Shown in pieces: positions 55,227 to 64,000 of a stretch of DNA of 64,000 nt. Below the pieces are notes generated by a model. That model ran no database searches, was not told where the DNA came from, and saw only the letters and a list, made by a program, of their open reading frames with translations. Made by a program: the position numbers and the translations under genes. The stretch is from Corynebacterium alimapuense (GTDB lineage Bacteria; Actinomycetota; Actinomycetes; Mycobacteriales; Mycobacteriaceae): contig NZ_PTJO01000004.1 of the NCBI RefSeq assembly GCF_003716585.1, positions 62,001-126,000 on the forward strand, written 5' to 3'. How positions within the stretch are numbered: position 1 is the stretch's first letter; the number at the start of each line of letters is the position of its first letter.

Positions 55227-56426
55227 TCAGCGGGTCTGTCGCCGCCGAAGAAAAAAGGCTGGGATCCAGATCATAATCGCTGCCATGGCAAGAAGAGCGC
55301 CGGCTAAAGCAGGCGCGGAATAACTGAAGCCAGCAGCAATAACCACTCCACCGATGGCGGCACCTGAGGCATTGGCCAGGTTGAGCGCAGAGTGATTCAA
55401 CGCGGCGGCCAAGGTTTGCGCGCGACCTGCCACATCCATGAGTCTGATCTGGAGACTAGGTACTAGGGCTGCCCCGAAAAAGCCGATGAGGCCAAAGTTG
55501 ATGGTGCCTGCAATCGGGTTCACAGAAGTCAGATAGAAGCCGACCAAGACCACCGCGATCATCACCAAGGCAAAGAGAATGCCAAACTCCAAGTTTCGAT
55601 CTGCCAATCGTCCGCCAAACCAGTTGCCACAGACCGAGCCAACTCCGTAGACCATCAGCACCAGCCACATCCATTCTGCCCCCAGCCCGGCGCGTTCGGT
55701 CATCGTCCAGGAAATGTAGGTGTACACGGCAAACATGCCGCCAAAACCGACGGTGCCCATCGCTAACGTCAACCAGACTTGAGACCGAGCCAATGCGCTG
55801 AGCTCAGTCCGGGCATCCGTGGGTGCCATTTGCGTCATATGGGGCATCAAAAACCAGAGAGCGCCGATGGTGACCACGCCAATCGCGGTAACCAGGACGT
55901 AGGCCGCCGACCAGCCAAGCGTCTGTCCCAGCGCCTGGGCGGCTGGCACACCGATCACGGTAGCTACCGATAGTCCCATGCCGATAAACGCAATGGCGCG
56001 GCCGCGCTGCCCTGCTGGAGCCATGGAGGCTGCAGATAGACCAGCAACGGAGAAATAGGCGCCATGTGGCAGCCCGGCAATCACACGGGCGGCGAGGAGA
56101 AGCTCATAGTTATCTGCGAATACCGAGAGCAGGTTACCGAGGGTGAAAAATGCCATAAGGATCAACAGCAGCCGCCGGCGTGGGACTAAGCCAGTTACTG
56201 CGGTGATCAAGGGCGCACCGACTACTACGCCGAGGGCGTAGGCCGTGATGATGTGTCCTGCTTGGTCCTCGGAAATCTGGAAATCGTCGGCGATCATGCT
56301 CAGTAGCCCCATGGACACAAACTCAGTGGTACCAATACCGAATCCGCCCAAGGCCAAGGCCACCATAACGATGATGCGGCGGCGCTCAGAGATTGCGGTC
56401 TGGATGGGCACTGGACGACGCGTCAT
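55227..56426 (-). CDS. MFS transporter (AraJ/drug-efflux type)
   Basis: 399 residues from ATG 56426 with GGTGAGAAC upstream; twelve predicted helices. N-terminal LGGFGIGTTEFVSMGLLSMIADD and the helix 4-5 region AAGLPHGAYFSVAGLSAASM-like GLPHGAYFSVAGLSAASM are typical of DHA1 transporters of the AraJ/YdhP group. Substrate unknown. Divergent from the iron uptake operon. Confidence 0.88.
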   Translation of the reverse strand: MTRRPVPIQTAISERRRIIVMVALALGGFGIGTTEFVSMGLLSMIADDFQISEDQAGHIITAYALGVVVGAPLITAVTGLVPRRRLLLILMAFFTLGNLLSVFADNYELLLAARVIAGLPHGAYFSVAGLSAASMAPAGQRGRAIAFIGMGLSVATVIGVPAAQALGQTLGWSAAYVLVTAIGVVTIGALWFLMPHMTQMAPTDARTELSALARSQVWLTLAMGTVGFGGMFAVYTYISWTMTERAGLGAEWMWLVLMVYGVGSVCGNWFGGRLADRNLEFGILFALVMIAVVLVGFYLTSVNPIAGTINFGLIGFFGAALVPSLQIRLMDVAGRAQTLAAALNHSALNLANASGAAIGGVVIAAGFSYSAPALAGALLAMAAIMIWIPAFFLRRRQTR

Positions 56427-56560
56427 TGTTCTCACCGACAGCACACTAGTCGCCTCCAGCGGCCACATCCTACCGAGCGTCTAAGGAGCAATGTGCCCGT
56501 CCTCACTCTATGAAAGAACAAGCATCGAGGTCTCAGTTGACACGGCAATCAAATGCAGTG

Positions 56561-56579
56561 TTAAGTGAGCCTATCCTTA
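56561..56579 (+). promoter_or_regulatory. DtxR-box-like site of the iron operon
   Basis: TTAAGTGAGCCTATCCTTA agrees with the 19-bp DtxR consensus at 14 positions by my count. It lies 38 bp before the GTG of the siderophore-binding lipoprotein, where DtxR repression under iron sufficiency would be expected. Confidence 0.65.
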
Positions 56580-56616
56580 CCATGTAGAGCTGATTGAACC
56601 ATCGAAAGAGGTCTCC

Positions 56617-57684
56617 GTGCGCCTTGCCAAAACACTCTCTGCCTTCACCGTCGCGATCCTCACTGCAACGGCATTAACCGCCTGCTCTTCTACCGAGACC
56701 GATTCAACAGGCGCTGCCGACGCCGTCGACACCGATGTTGCCAGCAACCCTGCGGATCCAGCTGACTTCCCTGTCACTGTCTCCCATGCTTTCGGAGAGA
56801 CCATTATCGAGTCGGTTCCAGAACGGATCGCAGCCGTCGGCTGGGCTAATCACGAAGTGCCATTGGCTTTGGGCGTGGTTCCAGTCGGAATGTCCAAGGC
56901 TACGTGGGGCGACGATGATGACAATGGCATCTTGCCCTGGGTAGAAGATGAACTAACACAGCTAGATGCTGGTACACCAGTGCTTTTCGACGAAACAGAT
57001 TCAATTCCCTTCGAACAAATAGCAGATACCAGCCCGGATATCATTCTTGCCGCTTATTCCGGAATCACTCAAGATGACTACGACCAGCTTTCCAAGATTG
57101 CCCCGGTCGTTGCCTACCCTGATCAGCCGTGGAAGACCTCCCTCCAAGAAATGGTGGAACTAAACTCAGTCGCTCTGGGCTTGGAACAAGAGGGAATAGA
57201 GCTCAACGATAATCTCGAGGAAGAGATCTCCTCGACTTTCGATAGTTTTCCTGCACTTCAAGGAAAAACTGCCCTTTTCACCTCATTCGGTGGAGAAACA
57301 GACCAGAGCACCGTTGGTTTCTACACCGAGCAAGACCCGCGTGCAGGATTCCTTGCCGATATCGGACTAGGAGTACCTGAAGTAGTCCAGGAAGCCAGCA
57401 TTGACAGTGACAGCTTCTGGGAAGAAGTCTCCGCTGAGAATCCCGAGCTATTCGACGACGTCGATTTGCTCGTCTCCTATGGCTCCGCCGATCCCGCGGT
57501 CAACGAAGAAACCCTTGCTTCGATGCAGGAGGACCCACTTCTGAGCCGTATCCCCGCGATTAGCAACGGCAATGTTGCTTTCCTGCCCGAAGGCCCATTG
57601 GCGGCGTCTTCGAATCCTTCCCCCTTGAGCATCCCGTGGGGTCTTCAGGACTACCTAGAGCTCCTCAACTCAGCTGCTGAATAG
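56617..57684 (+). CDS. Iron-siderophore ABC transporter, substrate-binding lipoprotein
   Basis: 355 residues. Lipoprotein signal with lipobox LTAC at about residues 20-23, an acidic Thr/Asp linker, then two lobes of the FepB/FhuD/FecB type (PERIAAVGWANHEVPLALGVVP; DIILAAYSGITQDDYDQLSKIAPVVAYP, quoted in part). GTG start with AAAGAGG. Binds ferric siderophore outside the membrane and hands it to the permease pair encoded next. Confidence 0.93.
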   Translation: MRLAKTLSAFTVAILTATALTACSSTETDSTGAADAVDTDVASNPADPADFPVTVSHAFGETIIESVPERIAAVGWANHEVPLALGVVPVGMSKATWGDDDDNGILPWVEDELTQLDAGTPVLFDETDSIPFEQIADTSPDIILAAYSGITQDDYDQLSKIAPVVAYPDQPWKTSLQEMVELNSVALGLEQEGIELNDNLEEEISSTFDSFPALQGKTALFTSFGGETDQSTVGFYTEQDPRAGFLADIGLGVPEVVQEASIDSDSFWEEVSAENPELFDDVDLLVSYGSADPAVNEETLASMQEDPLLSRIPAISNGNVAFLPEGPLAASSNPSPLSIPWGLQDYLELLNSAAE

Positions 57685-57692
57685 GCACCTAC

Positions 57693-58757
57693 GTGCTCAC
57701 CAACACCACAGTTGCCCAAGAGCGCGCAACTGACCTAGAAGCTGACGCAGCCCCAACCCGTAAGGGAACGGGCCGCAAAGTGAGCCTTCTACTTTTGTTG
57801 CTTGGACTCCTGATCCTGGCCTGTTTTTTGTCAGTGGCCTACGGCGCACGCGATATCACTTTTGCCGATGCCCTGGCCGCTTTTCAAGGAAATCTAGACA
57901 CGGTTGAGCAGGCTGCGGCCTATCAACGCATCCCGCGCACGGTCTTAGGCCTATTGGTCGGCGCTGCGTTAGCGGTATCCGGGCTGACTATGCAAGCGGT
58001 AACTCGAAACCCCCTCGCAGATCCTGGCATATTCGGAGTACTGGCTGGGGCGTCCTTGGCAGTAGTCATTGGAATTGCCTTTTTCGGGATGCGTGACCCA
58101 GTAGCCACGATGATCGCCTCAGTTTTTGGTTCAGCGGTTGCTGCAGCATTCGTCTACACCGTGGGTTCGCTAGGACGAGCCGGTGCCACTCCCCTGAAGC
58201 TAGCCCTCGCCGGGGCTGCCACCTCAGCTGCGTTGACATCATTAGTCACCGCAGTAATCCTGCCGAGATCCGCAGTCATGGACTCTTTTAGATTTTGGCA
58301 GATTGGTGGAGTAGGCGGTGCGGAGTGGCACCAGATTGGATTAGGTATTCCGTTTCTGGCCTTCGGAGCATTCATCTGCTGGGCAAATGCCAGCGGAATG
58401 AACTCATTGGCACTGGGAGATAACGTCGCCATTGGACTCGGCCAACACGTTCTACGTACTCGCCTTTCCTCCTCCGCTGGAGCAGTGATCCTCTGCGGGG
58501 TAGCAACAGCTATGGCTGGCCCGATAGCTTTCATCGGACTGATAATTCCCCATATGTGCCGATTGATTATCGGTACAGATCACCGTTGGCTAGTGCCGAT
58601 GTGTGCCTTGGCTGGGGCAGTTCTGCTCGTTCTAGCCGACACCTTGGGCCGAGTGATCGCCCCACCCAGTGAGATTGCCGTTGGCATCATCACTCCGCTC
58701 ATCGGGGCTCCGCTATTTATCTGGATCGTTCGCCGACAAAAAGTACGTGACCTATGA
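57693..58757 (+). CDS. Siderophore ABC transporter permease (FecCD family)
   Basis: 354 residues, about ten helices. FecCD signatures RIPRTVLGLLVGAALAVSGLTMQAVTRNPLADPGI (quoted in part NPLADPGIFGV) and GPIAFIGLIIPHMCR. GTG start. Overlaps the second permease by 4 bp. Confidence 0.94.
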   Translation: MLTNTTVAQERATDLEADAAPTRKGTGRKVSLLLLLLGLLILACFLSVAYGARDITFADALAAFQGNLDTVEQAAAYQRIPRTVLGLLVGAALAVSGLTMQAVTRNPLADPGIFGVLAGASLAVVIGIAFFGMRDPVATMIASVFGSAVAAAFVYTVGSLGRAGATPLKLALAGAATSAALTSLVTAVILPRSAVMDSFRFWQIGGVGGAEWHQIGLGIPFLAFGAFICWANASGMNSLALGDNVAIGLGQHVLRTRLSSSAGAVILCGVATAMAGPIAFIGLIIPHMCRLIIGTDHRWLVPMCALAGAVLLVLADTLGRVIAPPSEIAVGIITPLIGAPLFIWIVRRQKVRDL

Positions 58758-59803
58758 CCACCAGCACCTCACTTTCACAGCAAGCAGCACAACTGCGTTC
58801 CGCTCGTATTACACGTTCGCGCCATCACAAACGAGTCACCGCATTATTGGCTGCAGCGCTAGTTCTTATTTTTGGGATGTCCCTCATGATTGGGGAGACC
58901 TTCTATCCGCCCATGGATGTGTTGAGAGCAATCTTCGGGCAACAAGTACCGGGTGCTTCCTACACCGTCAACGAACTGAGGCTGCCACGGTCATCACTAG
59001 CAGTCATCGCTGGTCTCGCCTTTGGTATGTCTGGGATAATCTTCCAAACGCTGCTTCGCAACCAACTAGCCTCCCCAGACATCATCGGTATTTCCTCCGG
59101 CGCCGGAGCAGCTGGAATCGTCGGCATTGTCATCTTCCAGCTACCGCAATCCACCGTGTCAGTCTTGGCGCTGGTCGCTGGATTAATTGTCGCCGCGGGG
59201 ATCTATTTATTGTCATTGCGCGGCGGATTCTCTGGTACTCGGTTGATCTTGATCGGGATCGGGATGGCAGCGATGCTGCACTCGGTAGTCACCTACACCT
59301 TGTCGCAAGCTGCGGCTTGGGATCTCAGTACTGCCACTCGTTGGCTCAGCGGCTCGCTCAACGGTGCTACTTGGGAACGAACTATCCCCGTCCTCATCAC
59401 CGTAATCATCGCGCTACCTATCCAGCTATTGTTGTCTAATCGATTAGCCGTGCTTCGGTTGGGCGATGCGCAGGCAATCGGATTGGGCCTGCGTGTCAAC
59501 GTCGTCCGGGTTGTAGTTGTCGTAGGCGCTGTTGCCCTCATTGCCGTGGCCACCGCGGCCTGCGGCCCCATCGCCTTCGTAGCATTAATGTCCGGTCCGA
59601 TCGCTGCCCGCTTAGTCGGCCCGGGCGCCCCCTTGGTAGTGCCCGCAGGATTAATAGGGGCACTACTGGTCATCAGTTCCGACTTGATTGGCCAGTATTT
59701 GTTGGGGACTCGCTACCCCGTAGGCGTGATCACCGGCATTCTCGGTGCTCCCTATCTCATCTATCTGCTAGTCCGTTCAGATTCGAAAGGAAGTGCCTTG
59801 TGA
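58754..59803 (+). CDS. Siderophore ABC transporter permease (FecCD family), second
   Basis: 349 residues. RLPRSSLAVIAGLAFGMSG, NQLASPDIIGISSGA and GPIAFVALMSGPIAARLVGPG mark the FecCD fold. Forms a heterodimer with the preceding permease. ATG overlaps the first permease and the stop overlaps the ATPase start. Confidence 0.94.
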   Translation: MTTSTSLSQQAAQLRSARITRSRHHKRVTALLAAALVLIFGMSLMIGETFYPPMDVLRAIFGQQVPGASYTVNELRLPRSSLAVIAGLAFGMSGIIFQTLLRNQLASPDIIGISSGAGAAGIVGIVIFQLPQSTVSVLALVAGLIVAAGIYLLSLRGGFSGTRLILIGIGMAAMLHSVVTYTLSQAAAWDLSTATRWLSGSLNGATWERTIPVLITVIIALPIQLLLSNRLAVLRLGDAQAIGLGLRVNVVRVVVVVGAVALIAVATAACGPIAFVALMSGPIAARLVGPGAPLVVPAGLIGALLVISSDLIGQYLLGTRYPVGVITGILGAPYLIYLLVRSDSKGSAL

Positions 59804-60621
59804 GCTTTTCGCACGCTCTCACAGCAGAGGATATTAGCCTGGGCTATCGCGATCGCATGGTGGTCGAGAATCTTAGTCTTGAAGTACCACCAGGCAAGAT
59901 CACCTCCATCGTCGGCCCGAATGGCTGTGGTAAATCTACGCTGTTAGCTGCGCTATCACGTCTGATCTCGCCGCACTCTGGTCAGGTATTTCTCGATGAT
60001 CTTCAGCTCTCTGAGCACCCAGCCAAGAAACTGGCACGCACCCTCGGGTTGCTTGCTCAAGGTCCGGTAGCACCAGATGGAATCGTCGTCGCTGATTTGG
60101 TCGGTCGTGGCCGTACGCCATATCAAGGCATGTTCGGCCAATGGTCAGCCGATGATTATGAAGCTGTAGCCGAAGCGCTTGCTATCACCGGTTTGAGTGA
60201 TCTAGCCGAACGCAGCGTCGATGAGCTCTCCGGCGGACAGCGTCAACGGGTGTGGATCGCTATGGCACTGGCCCAAGACACCGACATTCTGCTTCTAGAT
60301 GAACCAACCACCTTCCTCGATCTCTCCCACCAACTCGAGGTCTTAGATCTGCTCGTCGATCTCAATATGACTCGCGGCACCACCATCGTGATGGTTCTAC
60401 ACGATCTAAACCTGGCGGCTCGATACTCTGACCACCTATTTGCGTTAAAAAATGGTCAAATTCTCGCCTCGGGAACTCCTACGGAAGTAGTCACTGAGAA
60501 TACGGTCAAAGAAGTTTTTTGCCTCGATTCCCGAGTGATGCCAGATCCAGTCTCTGGCTGTCCGATGGTGATGCCGATCGGCCGCCACCATGTGAACATC
60601 TCATCTACGACCATGAACTGA
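59800..60621 (+). CDS. Siderophore ABC transporter ATPase (FepC type)
   Basis: 273 residues. Walker A GPNGCGKSTLL, signature LSGGQRQRVWIAMALAQ, Walker B LLLDEPTTFLDL and the switch His in VLHDLNLAAR. GTG start inside the end of the second permease gene. Drives the two permeases above. Confidence 0.96.
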   Translation: MSFSHALTAEDISLGYRDRMVVENLSLEVPPGKITSIVGPNGCGKSTLLAALSRLISPHSGQVFLDDLQLSEHPAKKLARTLGLLAQGPVAPDGIVVADLVGRGRTPYQGMFGQWSADDYEAVAEALAITGLSDLAERSVDELSGGQRQRVWIAMALAQDTDILLLDEPTTFLDLSHQLEVLDLLVDLNMTRGTTIVMVLHDLNLAARYSDHLFALKNGQILASGTPTEVVTENTVKEVFCLDSRVMPDPVSGCPMVMPIGRHHVNISSTTMN

Positions 60622-60634
60622 GGCAGTAAAAATT

Positions 60635-61552
60635 ATGGGATACCAACCTTTCCGGGTCACCGTCAAAGACCATCACCGAGTGTCACCACATTTCATTCGG
60701 GTGACCTTCGCTGGAGAGCAACTGGCAGATTTCGGTCCGGCCGGAAATGCCTACGACCTGCGGATCAAACTGCTCTTTCCCAATGCATCAGGAGAGCTAC
60801 CTGACATCCCCGCCGGGGCCAATTGGTACGAGGCTTGGTGCTCGCTTCCGGAATCAGAGCGTGGTCCGCTACGAACTTTCTCCGTCCGAGAGCTCACCCG
60901 CAGCGCCCAAGAGACCACGTTGACTGTTGATTTCGTCAACCACCTCGGCGATGAGGATCTTGGTCCCGCCGCCACTTGGGCGCTACACGCCAGCGCAGGT
61001 GATGAACTCATCATTATCGGTCCCGATCTCAACGATGATTCAGGAAGCGGCATCGAGTTCGCTCCCACAAGCAGCCGCCAAGTCAGGCTCTTTGGCGATG
61101 AGACTGCAGCCCCAGCAATCGCTCGCATTTTGGAAGACCTACCCGACGATGCTTACGGGGAAGCCACCATCGAGGTTCCCATTTCAGCAGACATCCTCAA
61201 TATCGCAGCCCCTGAAGGAGTCCTAGTGCGCTGGGTTCCCCGGAATGGCTCAGAACATGGCTCTAGGCTCAAACAAGCCTTGAGCGACCTACTTGGGCCA
61301 GCCAATGAAGCTACCCCGGCACCGGTAGCAACAGAACAATCCCCGCTAGTGTGGGAAACCCCACGTTTCTCCGCAAATGGTGAGCCAATCATCGCGAAAC
61401 AGGAGCATCAGCACCGCCCCTACTACTGGATTGCTGGGGAATCCGGGATGGTTATCTGCCTGCGCCGACAGCTCATCCGCGGGCATGGAATAGACAGGTC
61501 GAATGTCTCCTTCATGGGATATTGGAAACACGGGGTAGCAATGGGTGGGTGA
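60635..61552 (+). CDS. Siderophore-interacting protein (ViuB/YqjH-type reductase)
   Basis: 305 residues. FAD-binding region with RTFSVREL and an NADPH-binding-like C-terminal part ending YYWIAGESGMVICLRRQLIRGHGIDRSNVSFMGYWKHG (quoted in part IAGESGMVICLRRQLI; SFMGYWKHG). Releases iron from imported siderophores by reduction in the cytoplasm. Last gene of the iron operon, 13 bp behind the ATPase. Confidence 0.92.
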   Translation: MGYQPFRVTVKDHHRVSPHFIRVTFAGEQLADFGPAGNAYDLRIKLLFPNASGELPDIPAGANWYEAWCSLPESERGPLRTFSVRELTRSAQETTLTVDFVNHLGDEDLGPAATWALHASAGDELIIIGPDLNDDSGSGIEFAPTSSRQVRLFGDETAAPAIARILEDLPDDAYGEATIEVPISADILNIAAPEGVLVRWVPRNGSEHGSRLKQALSDLLGPANEATPAPVATEQSPLVWETPRFSANGEPIIAKQEHQHRPYYWIAGESGMVICLRRQLIRGHGIDRSNVSFMGYWKHGVAMGG

Positions 61553-61588
61553 CCCCATCATTAGCCCCCACCGCCTCCCTTAAAGTAG

Positions 61589-63859
<2,271 letters not shown>

Positions 63860-63879
63860 CCCTAGGCGCGAGATATCAC

Positions 63880-63923
63880 GCGCAAAGCCCCCTAGTGAGA
63901 ATTTTCACTAGGGGGCTTTGCGC
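63880..63923 (+). terminator. Hairpin behind icd
   Basis: A 19-bp perfect stem (63880-63898 with 63905-63923; GCAAAGCCCCCTAGTGA inside) around a 6-base loop. No T-run follows on the plus strand, so it may act as a bidirectional terminator or transcript stabiliser. It starts 20 bp behind the stop. Confidence 0.8.
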
Positions 63924-63943
63924 TGCCCAATATCCACCGTTTC

Positions 63944-63957
63944 AGACCGCTTGGTCT
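63944..63957. promoter_or_regulatory. TetR-type operator-like palindrome
   Basis: AGACC-GCTT-GGTCT followed by AATTATATT, a possible -10 region. Such palindromes are typical for TetR-family operators. The controlled gene would lie beyond the window; the short ATG frame here ends after 8 codons. Confidence 0.4.
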
Positions 63958-64000
63958 AATTATATTCATGGCCCTGAACAGGCAAAACTAGGCTTTTACC

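Overview
The window is chromosomal DNA of a Corynebacterium-like actinobacterium. The evidence is a WhiB2-type regulator, the dTDP-rhamnosyltransferase of the arabinogalactan linker, an LCP protein, a C50 (decaprenoxanthin-type) carotenoid operon, AccD/AccE/AccBC acyl-CoA carboxylase genes, a monomeric NADP isocitrate dehydrogenase, prpDBC with a PrpR/RamB-type regulator, and a DtxR-like box in front of an iron uptake operon. Coding density is very high, with many 1-8 bp overlaps. No rRNA, tRNA, insertion sequence, prophage or CRISPR array was seen.

Layout. 1-5.7 kb: mannose activation and cell-wall linker genes (TobH-like partial gene, phosphomannomutase, DUF3499, zincin-like protein, whiB2, mannose-1-P guanylyltransferase, wbbL), followed by a divergent LCP ligase (to 7.3 kb). 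7.3-14.6 kb: a minus-strand carotenoid block (GT2 - crtE - crtB - crtI - crtYe - crtYf - crtEb, all overlapping) with an SDR-TspO fusion gene behind it. 14.7-21 kb: TIGR03089-type protein, a DUF4352-like membrane protein, a three-gene small membrane/YdcF operon, purE, purK, a PH-like membrane protein and birA. 21-32 kb: two accD genes, accE, maf, a large acyltransferase, DUF3151, an ATP-grasp-like gene, a rhodanese and accBC. 32-43 kb: a His-rich PadR regulator, pyruvate carboxylase, prpCBD with its divergent regulator, and an LpdA-like flavoprotein. 43-56.4 kb: an M20 amidohydrolase, an XRE regulator, upp, an ESX-like/NlpC-P60 pair, an adenosine-deaminase-like pseudoenzyme, RDD and YihY membrane proteins, trpS, TRIC-like channel, exonuclease III and an MFS transporter. 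56.6-61.6 kb: siderophore uptake operon (SBP, two permeases, ATPase, siderophore-interacting reductase). 61.6-63.9 kb: icd and its terminator.

How the genes fit together: BirA biotinylates AccBC and Pyc, which are encoded nearby. AccBC with AccD1/AccD2 and AccE makes malonyl-CoA and related carboxylated acyl-CoAs for fatty and mycolic acids. The prp genes burn propionyl-CoA through the methylcitrate cycle into pyruvate and succinate, next to pyruvate carboxylase. The mannose and rhamnose genes feed lipoglycan and arabinogalactan assembly, and the LCP protein probably attaches glycan to peptidoglycan.

The most interesting items are: an ADA-family protein that has lost all six catalytic/zinc residues; an SDR-TspO fusion attached to the carotenoid operon; a signal-less NlpC/P60 protein with a RipA-like C-H-E triad coupled to an ESX-like small protein; a His-rich PadR (YqjI-like) with repeated operator-like sites on its own promoter; and paired CCCAC-N4-GTGGG palindromes in front of an XRE gene. 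All function calls are from reading sequence and motifs; no database search was run.
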